Assembly (NCBI RefSeq): GCF_027853245.1
Contig: NZ_JAPTZM010000002.1
Source: Atlantibacter subterraneus
Lineage (GTDB): Bacteria > Pseudomonadota > Gammaproteobacteria > Enterobacterales > Enterobacteriaceae
DNA length: 64,000 bases
Direction: 5' to 3' (one strand)
Shown here: positions 18,180-25,909 of the stretch, one piece after another
Numbering within the stretch: position 1 is the stretch's first letter
Layout of the letters: each line of letters starts with the position of its first letter
Position numbers and translations under genes: made by a program
Notes under the pieces: generated by a model
What the model saw: the letters and a program-made list of their open reading frames with translations, nothing else
What the model was told of the DNA's origin: nothing
Database searches by the model: none

Positions 18180-18467
18180 ATGCAGCTCAACATCACAGGA
18201 CATAACGTCGAAATCACTGAATCTTTGCGCGAGTTTTTGAACACGAAGTTCGCCAAACTGGAGCAGTATTTTGAAAGGATAAACCAGGTCTATATTGTGC
18301 TGAAAGTGGAGAAGGTCACTCACATTTCGGATGCGACTCTGCATGTGAACGGTGGGGAGATCCATGCCAGTGCGGAAGGGCAAGACATGTATGCAGCCAT
18401 CGACGGGCTTATTGATAAACTGGCGCGTCAATTGACTAAACATAAAGATAAACTAAAACAACATTAA
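18180..18467 (+). CDS. hpf: Ribosome hibernation promoting factor
   Basis: A 95-residue short-form HPF that, with RMF, converts 70S ribosomes to inactive 100S dimers in stationary phase. MQLNITGHNVEITESLREFLNTKFAKLEQYF and HVNGGEIHASAEGQDMYAAID match E. coli Hpf (YhbH). It starts 22 bases after rpoN. Confidence 0.98.
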   Translation: MQLNITGHNVEITESLREFLNTKFAKLEQYFERINQVYIVLKVEKVTHISDATLHVNGGEIHASAEGQDMYAAIDGLIDKLARQLTKHKDKLKQH

Positions 18468-18492
18468 GAGTCCGGGCGTTTACCTGGTGTTT

Positions 18493-18525
18493 CAACGGCT
18501 CGTGGTCACTGACGACGAGCCGTTG
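18493..18525 (+). terminator. Long hairpin between hpf and ptsN
   Basis: A perfect 11-bp stem (CAACGGCTCGT with ACGAGCCGTTG) has an 11-base loop and is not followed by a T run. It is more likely an mRNA-stabilising or processing element, or a partial attenuator, than a full terminator. Confidence 0.45.
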
Positions 18526-18550
18526 GCATTGAGAATGCTTAGGTGAAAAT

Positions 18551-19030
18551 ATGATGACTTATGATTTAAGCAGTGTCCTTAACCAGGAATGTACCCGCAG
18601 CGGCGTTCATTGCCAGAGCAAAAAACGCGCCCTGGAAATTGTCAGTGAACTGGCCGCAAAACAGTTAAGCCTGCCGCCGCAAGTGGTGTTTGAAGCGATC
18701 CTGACCCGCGAACGTATGGGCAGTACCGGTATTGGCAACGGCATTGCCATTCCACACGGCAAACTGGAAGAAGATACGTTGCGCGCCGTAGGTGTGTTTG
18801 TGCAGCTTGAAACACCTATCGCCTTCGACGCCATTGATAACCAACCCGTAGACCTGCTGTTTGCCTTACTGGTCCCGGCGGATCAAACCAAAACACATTT
18901 GCATACCCTGTCATTAGTGGCGAAGCGTCTGGCAGACAAAACCATTTGCCGCCGCCTGCGCGCTGCCCAAAGCGATGAAGAGCTGTATCAGATCATCACT
19001 GAAGGCAGCCATGAAAACCAAAGTGAATAA
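18551..19030 (+). CDS. ptsN: Nitrogen PTS enzyme IIA (EIIANtr)
   Basis: A 159-residue EIIA domain phosphorylated by NPr. The phospho-acceptor is H69 in IGNGIAIPHGKLEED. EIIANtr regulates K+ transport (TrkA, KdpD) and other targets by its phosphorylation state. The N-terminus (MMTYDLSSVLNQECTRS) is a few residues shorter than in E. coli. The second ATG, three bases later, is equally possible. Confidence 0.97.
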   Translation: MMTYDLSSVLNQECTRSGVHCQSKKRALEIVSELAAKQLSLPPQVVFEAILTRERMGSTGIGNGIAIPHGKLEEDTLRAVGVFVQLETPIAFDAIDNQPVDLLFALLVPADQTKTHLHTLSLVAKRLADKTICRRLRAAQSDEELYQIITEGSHENQSE

Positions 19031-19090
19031 TCGGGTGGAGGAAATCACCCTGGCTGTACCGATGCAGCCCGCCGTTTGGGAGAAATCGAG

Positions 19091-19945
19091 ATGGTATTGA
19101 TGATTGTCAGCGGACGCTCAGGCTCAGGAAAGTCCGTGGCGTTACGCGCGCTGGAAGATATGGGTTTTTATTGCGTAGACAACCTGCCGGTTGTGCTGCT
19201 GCCCGATCTTGCCCGGACGCTTTCGGATAATCATATGTCCGCTGCTGTCAGCATTGACGTTCGCAACATGCCGGAATCGCCGGAAATTTTCGAACAGGCG
19301 ATGAATAACCTGCCGGACACATTCTCGCCGCAGCTGCTGTTTCTCGATGCCGATCGCAATACGCTGATCCGCCGTTACAGCGATACTCGCCGCCTGCACC
19401 CTCTTTCCAGCAAAAATCTCTCACTGGAAAGCGCCATCGATAAGGAAAGTGATCTGCTGGAGCCGCTGCGTTCCCGCGCGGATTTGATTGTCGATACCTC
19501 TGAGATGTCGGTCCACGAACTGGCGGAAATGCTGCGCACCCGTCTGTTGGGCAAACGCGAACGTGAACTGACCATGGTGTTTGAATCTTTCGGCTTTAAA
19601 CACGGCATTCCTATTGATGCAGACTACGTGTTTGACGTGCGCTTTTTACCTAACCCGCACTGGGACCCGAAACTCCGTCCGATGACCGGTCTGGATAAGC
19701 CCGTTGCGGCGTTTTTAGACCGCCATACTGAAGTACATAATTTTATCTACCAGACGCGCAGCTATCTTGAGCTGTGGCTGCCGATGCTGGAAACCAACAA
19801 CCGTAGCTACTTAACGGTGGCCATCGGCTGTACCGGCGGTAAACACCGCTCCGTGTACATCGCTGAACAGCTGGCTGACTACTTCCGCTCGCGCGGTAAA
19901 AACGTCCAGTCCCGCCATCGCACGCTGGAAAAACGTAAAACATGA
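19091..19945 (+). CDS. rapZ: RapZ, GlmZ sRNA adaptor
   Basis: RNA-binding adaptor that presents the GlmZ sRNA to RNase E and so sets GlmS levels and amino-sugar supply. From MVLMIVSGRSGSGKS it is 284 residues, the E. coli length. The Walker A motif GRSGSGKS is at 8-15. The C-terminal RNA-binding domain has IGCTGGKHRSVYIAE and a basic tail (RSRGKNVQSRHRTLEKRKT). It overlaps npr by four bases. Confidence 0.98.
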   Translation: MVLMIVSGRSGSGKSVALRALEDMGFYCVDNLPVVLLPDLARTLSDNHMSAAVSIDVRNMPESPEIFEQAMNNLPDTFSPQLLFLDADRNTLIRRYSDTRRLHPLSSKNLSLESAIDKESDLLEPLRSRADLIVDTSEMSVHELAEMLRTRLLGKRERELTMVFESFGFKHGIPIDADYVFDVRFLPNPHWDPKLRPMTGLDKPVAAFLDRHTEVHNFIYQTRSYLELWLPMLETNNRSYLTVAIGCTGGKHRSVYIAEQLADYFRSRGKNVQSRHRTLEKRKT

Positions 19946-20214
19946 CCGTCAAGCAAACCGTTGAAATCACCAATAAGCTGGGCATGCACGCGCGCCCGGC
20001 GATGAAGCTGTTTGAGCTAGTCCAGAGTTTTGATGCGGAAGTGTTATTACGAAACGAGGCGGGCACCGAAGCGGAAGCCAGCAGCGTTATCGGCCTGTTG
20101 ATGCTGGATTCCGCACAGGGTGGCCATATCGAAATCGAAGCCAACGGCCCACAGGAAGTGGAAGCGCTGGCGGCGGTCATTGCGTTATTCAACGCCGGTT
20201 TCGACGAAGACTAA
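19942..20214 (+). CDS. npr: NPr, nitrogen PTS phosphocarrier
   Basis: A 90-residue HPr-like protein. The active-site histidine is H16 in NKLGMHARPAMK. It carries phosphate from EINtr (PtsP) to EIIANtr (PtsN). The ATG overlaps the rapZ stop. A 12-bp tandem duplication begins at its last codons and runs past the stop (separate finding). It is the last gene of the rpoN cluster and convergent with mtgA. Confidence 0.97.
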   Translation: MTVKQTVEITNKLGMHARPAMKLFELVQSFDAEVLLRNEAGTEAEASSVIGLLMLDSAQGGHIEIEANGPQEVEALAAVIALFNAGFDED

Positions 20215-20229
20215 CGCGAAGACTAACGC
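20206..20229. repeat. 12-bp perfect tandem duplication at the npr stop
   Basis: GAAGACTAACGC occurs twice in direct succession (20206-20217 and 20218-20229). The first copy contains the last npr codons and its TAA. The second fills the whole gap to the mtgA stop. It looks like a replication-slippage event with no effect on either protein. Confidence 0.9.
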
Positions 20230-20958
20230 TTAGTGCAGTTTGTGCTGCGCCATAAACGACTCTCCGCCAAGCTGGCGCATTTGGCGCAGTATCCACGCCT
20301 GGCGCGAGCGCACGTAGCCTGACGGCGCATCGGCTTTAAAACGCAGCGGGTTGGGCAGCACGGCGGCCAGTAACGCAGCCTGAGAGGCGCTAAGCTGGCT
20401 GGCGGGCTTATTGAAATAGTGCTGCGCGGCGGCTTCCACGCCAAAGATCCCGTTACCGAATTCAGCGACGTTAAGGTACACCGTCAGGATCCGCCGCTTG
20501 CTCCACACCGTCTCGATCCCTACGGTTAACCCCGCCTCCAGCCCCTTGCGCAGCCAGCTCCTGCCATCCCACAGAAACATATTTTTCGCCGTTTGCTGAG
20601 ACAGCGTTGACGCGCCGCGAATGCGGGTTTCATTGCGTTCGTTATGGGCGACGGCTTTCTGGATTGCCGCCATATCGAACCCCCAGTGCTCGGGGAATTT
20701 TTGATCCTCGGCGGCAATCACCGCCAGCCCCATCCACGGCGAGATCTCATCCATGCCGACCCAGTCAGAGTGCGCCACATAGCCGAAATCACCGTGCAGC
20801 CAGGCGGAAAGCTGCCGCTCGATCATCACTGCAGAAAAAGGTACCGGCAGCATGCTGAACAGCAGGATCCCGGCGATCCACAAACTGGCGATCCCGAACA
20901 GTAACCGGATAACCCCGCGCTTAAGCGTGCCGACGATCGGCAAGCGGCCCCGCGTCAT
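20230..20958 (-). CDS. mtgA: Monofunctional peptidoglycan glycosyltransferase
   Basis: A 242-residue GT51 enzyme polymerising lipid II into glycan strands, with an N-terminal membrane anchor at about residues 18-38. Family motifs: AAEDQKFPEHWGFD with the catalytic Glu, RGASTLSQQTAKN, KRRILTVYLNVAEFG and GIFGVEAAAQHYFNKP. I chose ATG 20958 because it overlaps the elbB stop (ATGA) and gives the E. coli length. A GTG two codons upstream is also open. Confidence 0.97.
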   Translation of the reverse strand: MTRGRLPIVGTLKRGVIRLLFGIASLWIAGILLFSMLPVPFSAVMIERQLSAWLHGDFGYVAHSDWVGMDEISPWMGLAVIAAEDQKFPEHWGFDMAAIQKAVAHNERNETRIRGASTLSQQTAKNMFLWDGRSWLRKGLEAGLTVGIETVWSKRRILTVYLNVAEFGNGIFGVEAAAQHYFNKPASQLSASQAALLAAVLPNPLRFKADAPSGYVRSRQAWILRQMRQLGGESFMAQHKLH

Positions 20959-21608
20959 TCGCACAGATCCAACACCCTGGCGACCAGTTTCTCAATCCCG
21001 TCCGCCGCTTCATCAATGCGTTTAGCCAGCATATACGCCGGGGTCGTCACCAGTTTGTTCTCTTCGTCCACCACAATGTCTTCCACCGGGCAAGGCACAT
21101 GTTCGCCGCCCATCTCTTCGATGACTTCGGCGGTGTCGATGTCGGTGCCGATGGTCAGGCGCAGCGGCGCAGGGATCAGCTTCGGCAGCATGGCGGGAGC
21201 GATGCACAGGAACCCCAGCGGTTTACCCGCCGCGTGCATCGCCTGTACCAGCCGCTTGAGCTCAGGATCGACGCTGCATTCGCTGCCCTGGCTGGCGAAG
21301 TTGCTCAGGTTTTTCGCCGCGCCGAAGCCGCCCGGCACAATCAGCGCGTCCAGCTCGTCGGCATTGGCCGCGCTGAGGGGCTCGATCGCGCCCCGGGCAA
21401 TACGCGCCGCTTCGATCAACACATTGCGGCTTTCCGCCATTGGATCCCCGGTCAGATGATTGATCACATCGGCCTGCGGTTTATCCGGCGCGAAGCAGCA
21501 GGCTTGCGCGCCCTGCCGCGCCAGCGCCAGTAAAGTGATCACCGCTTCATGGATCTCAGCGCCGTCATAAACGCCACATCCAGCCAGCACCACGCCTATT
21601 TTTTTCAT
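20955..21608 (-). CDS. elbB: ElbB, DJ-1/PfpI superfamily glyoxalase-like protein
   Basis: A 217-residue cytoplasmic protein of the class I glutamine amidotransferase-like superfamily. The nucleophile-elbow cysteine is in KPLGFLCIAPAML. E. coli ElbB has reported glyoxalase activity, but its main role is unclear. I chose the start MKKIGVVLAGCGVYDGAEIHEAV from the E. coli length; the frame is open eight codons further. It is translationally coupled to mtgA. Confidence 0.94.
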   Translation of the reverse strand: MKKIGVVLAGCGVYDGAEIHEAVITLLALARQGAQACCFAPDKPQADVINHLTGDPMAESRNVLIEAARIARGAIEPLSAANADELDALIVPGGFGAAKNLSNFASQGSECSVDPELKRLVQAMHAAGKPLGFLCIAPAMLPKLIPAPLRLTIGTDIDTAEVIEEMGGEHVPCPVEDIVVDEENKLVTTPAYMLAKRIDEAADGIEKLVARVLDLCE

Positions 21609-21714
21609 CGCGATTTTCCTTTCTTCCGGCATCCCGAAGCAGATTAATTACGCTTATAAAACGCTATGCTTCACACATTTAACTGATTCACGTAACAATA
21701 AATTTAAGTTTTGC

Positions 21715-21720
21715 TATCTT
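21715..21720 (+). promoter_or_regulatory. Likely -10 element of arcZ
   Basis: TATCTT preceded by TGC (extended -10 style) ends 7 bases before the GTGC that best fits the ArcZ 5' end. No good -35 is evident, in keeping with an extended -10 promoter. In E. coli this promoter is repressed by ArcA. Confidence 0.45.
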
Positions 21721-21727
21721 AATGCTC

Positions 21728-21846
21728 GTGCAGTTTCATCTACCCGGCCATGTTACCCGACTAACACAACACCATTAACATGGCCTCGATTTCCCTGGTG
21801 TTGGCGCAGTATTCGCGCACCCCGGTATAGCCGGGGTCATTTTTTT
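21728..21846 (+). ncRNA. arcZ: ArcZ, Hfq-dependent sRNA
   Basis: ArcZ activates rpoS translation and represses flhDC and other mRNAs with Hfq. The 3' half (GATTTCCCTGGTGTTGGCGC and onward) is almost identical to E. coli ArcZ as I recall it, through the terminator CCCCGG-TATAG-CCGGGG and a T run. The 5' half is diverged but still folds: GGCCATGTTA (21746-21755) pairs perfectly with TAACATGGCC (21776-21785). It lies between elbB and arcB, opposite to arcB, as in E. coli. Its terminator overlaps the last codons of arcB. The 5' end is inferred from the -10 and the E. coli length of 121 nt. Confidence 0.93.
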
Positions 21847-24173
21847 GGAACATTCGCTACCCACGCTTTCAATACCGCCACGTCGTTTTGCCACTCCTGC
21901 TTCAACTCTTCGATCCATTCGCCAACGTTATCCCACCATGCCGGAAGATCCGGAGACTGGATCTGTTGGGCGACCTGCTGGAGGTGACGTAAGCCGATCG
22001 ATCCCGCCGCGCCCTTGATCTTATGCCCCTCTTCCACGATCCCCTTTTGATCCCGGGCGGTGAGATTGGAGTCCAGCACGCTCAGATAACCCGGCATCAT
22101 TTTCTCAAACACGGCAAGACCGTCAGTAATCAGTTTCGGCCCAACCAGTTCCATGTACTGCTCCAGCATTGCGACATCCAGCAATGCGTTCTGTTTGCTG
22201 TGTTGTTCGAGTGACACGATCCTCTCCTCATGGTTTGAACGGGAATCCCAGAATTTCTTGATCATCGCGGTGAGCGCCGGGACGGACAGCGGTTTGCTGA
22301 GCACGTCATCCATGCCCGCCGCCAGGTACTCTGCTTTGTCTTTCAGCACGTTGGCGGTCAGCGCCACCAGCGGCGGCAGCTCACTGGCATCGAACTGGCT
22401 GGTGAGTTTGCGGGAGATATCCAGCCCGGTCATGTCCGGGAGCTGGATGTCCAGCAGCACCAGGTCGTATTCGCCCAGTTTGAACATATCCAGCGCTTCC
22501 TGGCCGGTCATCGCCACATCGACGCTGTTGCCCATTTTTTCCAGCACCGAGCGGGCGACAATCACGTTCAGCTCGATGTCTTCCACCAGCAGCACATGCA
22601 GCGCTGGCAGCGGCATATCGTCATCGTCAGAGGTGCTGTCGATCTCTTCCGCCACGCGCGGTGCCTGAACCGTCAGGGTAAATATCGAGCCTTTGCCCGG
22701 ATGGCTGCTAACGGTGATATCGCCGCCCATGTTTTTCGCCAGCCGACGCGAAACCGCCAGGCCGATGCCGGTGCCGGTTGCGGGCTTGCCGCCGTGGCTG
22801 TCTTTGACCTGATAGTACATGGCGAAAATTTTATCCTGCTCGTTCTGCGGGATGCCGATACCGGAATCCTCCACTTCGAAGCGCAGCATGCTGTTTTCGT
22901 AGCTGACTCGCACCGTCACCTGGCCTTTTTGGGTGAACTTCACCGCGTTGCTGATCAGGTTCCAGATAATCTGGCGCAGGCGCGTTCCGTCGGTGATGAC
23001 CTTATGCGGCAGCGGCAGAGCAGGCTCCAGCACGAAGCGCAGCCCTTTTTGCTGCGCCTGTAGGCCAGAGAGGTTTTCGAGATCCGCCAGGAAACCGGTG
23101 AAGTCGATCGGCTGGTTATCCAGCTGCACTTTGCGGCGCTCGATCTTATCCATATCGATAATATCGTTGAAGATATTGCCAAGGGTCACGGCGGAAACGT
23201 GGATCGTTTTCAGGTATTTTTGCTGTTCTGCCGTGAGGTCGGTATCCAGCAGAATGCGGCTCAGGCCGACGATGCCGTTCAGCGGCGTGCGCAGTTCGTG
23301 GCTGATGGTAGAGATAAAGGTCGTCTTATCGCGGCTCGCGCGCTCCAGCGCATCCTGATAGCGCTTACGTTCGGTGATGTCGCGGCCAAAGCCCATCAGC
23401 CCGTGGCGTTTGCCCACGCGGTCGTAGTACGGCACTTTACGGATTTCAAAACAGGCTTTGCGGCCATCAGGGTAATCGAGCCACTGTTCGTAGGTGAGCG
23501 AGACGTTGTGACGGAACACCTTCTCATCGGTTTCAATGACCTTTTCCGCCGCTTCCGGCGCATAAACATCGTGCGGCTGGAGGCCGATAAGCTGTTTCTC
23601 GCTTTTGCCGGTCAGCAGTTCCATGGCGCGGTTGCAGCCGGAAAACGCTTTGTCTTCGTTGCGATAGAACACCAGGTCCGGAGACGCATCCAGAAAGGAA
23701 CGTAAAAACGACGATTGCTGCTCGAGCTGGATTTGCGTGACTTCGCGCTCTTTCATTTCGACGGTGAGCTGCTCCAGCACCTTCTGGCGCTCGGCCTCCG
23801 CCTTTTCACGCTCGGCGTTCTGCTGGTTAAGCTGGGTAATGTTGTCTTTTAGCTGAATATTGAGCTTCAGGTCGCGCTCGCGCATCTCTTCCAGTTTATC
23901 CACCAGCTTTGACAGACGCTGGCGCGACTCCTCCAGTTGCTCGACCACCACAGACAGAAAATAAACCGCCCAGGGAGTAATCAACAACCCGAAGAAGATA
24001 GAGCGGATCACATCGATACTTTCGACCCGACCATGCAGCACCATGGTCACCGCCATTTGCACAACCATCGCCAGTATCACCAGCACCAGGGCCAGCAATA
24101 GCGAAAAACGAACCAGCCCAAGTTTGACCAACAGGTCGACGTAATACTGTGCCAATAAACGGATTTGCTTCAT
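21837..24173 (-). CDS. arcB: Aerobic respiration control sensor kinase ArcB
   Basis: Tripartite hybrid kinase that senses quinone redox state and phosphorylates ArcA. From MKQIRLLAQYYVDLL it is 778 residues, the E. coli length. Two N-terminal transmembrane helices are followed by a coiled coil (about 78-150). The PAS/linker region carries the redox cysteines C180 (FSGCNRAMELL) and C241 (GRKACFEIRK). Then come H292 in TISHELRTPLNG, the receiver aspartate near 575 in VLLDIQLPDMTG, and the HPt histidine near 717 in EEGHKIKGAAGS. All phosphorelay residues are intact. ArcZ is convergent with its 3' end. Confidence 0.98.
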   Translation of the reverse strand: MKQIRLLAQYYVDLLVKLGLVRFSLLLALVLVILAMVVQMAVTMVLHGRVESIDVIRSIFFGLLITPWAVYFLSVVVEQLEESRQRLSKLVDKLEEMRERDLKLNIQLKDNITQLNQQNAEREKAEAERQKVLEQLTVEMKEREVTQIQLEQQSSFLRSFLDASPDLVFYRNEDKAFSGCNRAMELLTGKSEKQLIGLQPHDVYAPEAAEKVIETDEKVFRHNVSLTYEQWLDYPDGRKACFEIRKVPYYDRVGKRHGLMGFGRDITERKRYQDALERASRDKTTFISTISHELRTPLNGIVGLSRILLDTDLTAEQQKYLKTIHVSAVTLGNIFNDIIDMDKIERRKVQLDNQPIDFTGFLADLENLSGLQAQQKGLRFVLEPALPLPHKVITDGTRLRQIIWNLISNAVKFTQKGQVTVRVSYENSMLRFEVEDSGIGIPQNEQDKIFAMYYQVKDSHGGKPATGTGIGLAVSRRLAKNMGGDITVSSHPGKGSIFTLTVQAPRVAEEIDSTSDDDDMPLPALHVLLVEDIELNVIVARSVLEKMGNSVDVAMTGQEALDMFKLGEYDLVLLDIQLPDMTGLDISRKLTSQFDASELPPLVALTANVLKDKAEYLAAGMDDVLSKPLSVPALTAMIKKFWDSRSNHEERIVSLEQHSKQNALLDVAMLEQYMELVGPKLITDGLAVFEKMMPGYLSVLDSNLTARDQKGIVEEGHKIKGAAGSIGLRHLQQVAQQIQSPDLPAWWDNVGEWIEELKQEWQNDVAVLKAWVANVPKK

Positions 24174-24285
24174 AGGATGTTCCTTTGCTGCGTACCGCTC
24201 AATAATACTCAATTCCGGCCGTTACGCTGAAGGTTGTGAAAAAAAGTGCGCGGTGGAATCCATTTATCGCCTTTTCAACGCGGCG

Positions 24286-25227
24286 TTAAACGGCGATAGC
24301 GGGAGGATTTGCCTGCCAGGGCGTCCCTAATGCCGAGCCCTGAACGCCTTCGCGGCTCAGGTAACGGTCAATTTCCACCATCCCTGTCCAGCGGTTCTCG
24401 CACCACAGCGGTGCCAGCAGTGTGGGTCGCCGCGCGCTGGCGGAAATACGATGATAGATAATCTCCGGCGGAGTGTGGCGGATCATTTCGCCTGCGATGG
24501 TGGTGTAATCCTCCAGTTCGATGGCGCTGAGCCGCCCCGCCGCCCACGCTTTGGCCATAATGCTGCCGGTAACGATGTGCAGCGGATGCAGCTTGATGCC
24601 GTCAGTGCCGGTGTCGACCACGCTCTCCAGGGTGTTCAGCGCATCCTGATGGCCTTCGCCGGGCAAACCGACAATCAGATGCGTACAGACTTTCAGGCCG
24701 CGCTGACGGGCAAGCCGGGTCGTTTTTTGATAGCAGGCGAAATCATGGCCGCGGTTAATGCGGTGCAGGGTTTTATCGTTGGCGGTTTGCAGACCCAGCT
24801 CCAGCCACACTTCATAGCCTTGCTCCCGATAGCTGCACAGCAGATCCAGTACGCTATCCGGCACACAGTCCGGGCGCGTTCCAACGCAAAGCCCCACCAC
24901 GTTGGCCTGTTCAATCGCCTGCTGATACATACTACGCAGCAGCTGCACTTCGGCAAAAGTGCTGGTGTAGGCCTGAAAATAGGCCAGGTAGCGGCGGGCG
25001 CGATTAACCAGCCGCGCCTGGTCGGCGAGCTGTTCAGCGATACTGCGGTGCTGCTGCGCTTCGTCAGCAAAGGAGGCCACGTTGCAGAAGGTACAGCCGC
25101 CGCGCCCTAAGGTGCCATCGCGGTTGGGGCAGCTAAAGCCGCCGTGCAATGTGAGCTTGTGAACTTTTTGTCCGTAGCGACGTGAAAGATCGCCACCAAA
25201 CATATTGACTAATTTTTGTAACTGCAT
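24286..25227 (-). CDS. yhcC: Radical SAM protein YhcC
   Basis: A 313-residue radical SAM protein of the TIGR01212/YhcC type. The cysteines CPNRDGTLGRGGCTFCN give the family's C-x11-C-x2-C cluster. Further conserved parts are LCVGTRPDCVP, ELGLQTANDKTLHRINRGH and KVCTHLIVGLPGEG. The reaction is not established, although homology to Elp3/MiaB-like enzymes suggests RNA or small-molecule modification. It is divergent from gltB across a 680-base gap. Confidence 0.92.
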   Translation of the reverse strand: MQLQKLVNMFGGDLSRRYGQKVHKLTLHGGFSCPNRDGTLGRGGCTFCNVASFADEAQQHRSIAEQLADQARLVNRARRYLAYFQAYTSTFAEVQLLRSMYQQAIEQANVVGLCVGTRPDCVPDSVLDLLCSYREQGYEVWLELGLQTANDKTLHRINRGHDFACYQKTTRLARQRGLKVCTHLIVGLPGEGHQDALNTLESVVDTGTDGIKLHPLHIVTGSIMAKAWAAGRLSAIELEDYTTIAGEMIRHTPPEIIYHRISASARRPTLLAPLWCENRWTGMVEIDRYLSREGVQGSALGTPWQANPPAIAV

Positions 25228-25522
25228 AATCTGGAGGGCCGGCCTGAAAAAGGGCCTCAGACTGCCATTTTTACCTCTTTACGGCGATGATGTGGATCAA
25301 GCGCCTGCCCTTGCCTTTATCATTTGAATAATCATTCATAATTATCGAAATTTCAGTCACTCCTGAAGCAATTACTTTTACTTATAAACTCCCTCATTAT
25401 TTAAAGAATATGACACAGCCGCGAAAACAGAGGCATTATGCGGCCCCAGAGCCATATTCAGCACAATAATCTACCAATTTATTTAACAACAGCGTGCTAT
25501 ATAGTTTTTGCGGCTTTTTGAT

Positions 25523-25538
25523 AGTGAGACAGATCACA
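25523..25538 (+). promoter_or_regulatory. Candidate CRP site upstream of gltB
   Basis: AGTGA-GACAGA-TCACA differs from the consensus TGTGA-N6-TCACA at one base. It lies about 370 bases before the gltB start. CRP is known to act on the E. coli gltBDF promoter. Confidence 0.5.
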
Positions 25539-25818
25539 CTTGCCGACGCTGTTCAGACCACTTCAGGCAAACAAAAAATCCATACATCCCCTTTAAATTC
25601 ATAGCGTTAACCCTTCGTTAGCACAAATTTGAATAAATAAGAATGCCATTTGACCTGTGTCGCAAATCCCGATAACTTGGAAATCCGCTGGAAGCTTTCT
25701 GGATGAGCACTCTGCTCATCATATTTATGCAGTAATTGAGATTCCCTCTGAAGCAAGTCCTCAACACTTGTGTACCGATGCGAAAAGGATATTGAGAGGG
25801 CGAATGCGAGGTGCGCGT

Positions 25819-25908
25819 ATGAAACGCAAAACCCCGTCGCCTGCTCTTGCTGTGTCCGCGCGAAATCGGTGTCGGAGCGAGTCCGCAGAGCCTGGGGAGG
25901 TTCACTGA
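25819..25908 (+). other. Upstream ORF in the gltB leader
   Basis: A 29-codon reading frame (MKRKTPSPALAVSARNRCRS, then ESAEPGEVH) ends in TGA at 25906-25908, one base before the gltB ATG. The gltB ribosome-binding site lies inside it. No strong ribosome-binding site is evident for the uORF itself. The DNA resembles the E. coli gltB leader, but as I recall it small indels shift the frame, so a conserved peptide is unlikely. Confidence 0.35.
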
Positions 25909-25909
25909 T

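Larger units (their letters stand above)
25228..25909. promoter_or_regulatory. Intergenic regulatory region of yhcC and gltBD
   Basis: A 680-base gene-free stretch, AT-rich between about 25310 and 25500. It contains a good CRP-type site at 25523-25538 and a long gltB leader with a 29-codon uORF at 25819-25908. In E. coli the gltB promoter is activated by Lrp with IHF and CRP, so the AT-rich section is a natural place for Lrp/IHF binding, but I cannot pick out individual sites. No tRNA or sRNA signature was seen. Confidence 0.6.

Noticed and set aside
25847..25909. N-terminal extension of GltB by 21 residues
   Set aside because: The upstream start lacks a ribosome-binding site. The mature enzyme begins at the cysteine after an 11-residue propeptide, which fits the ATG at 25910.
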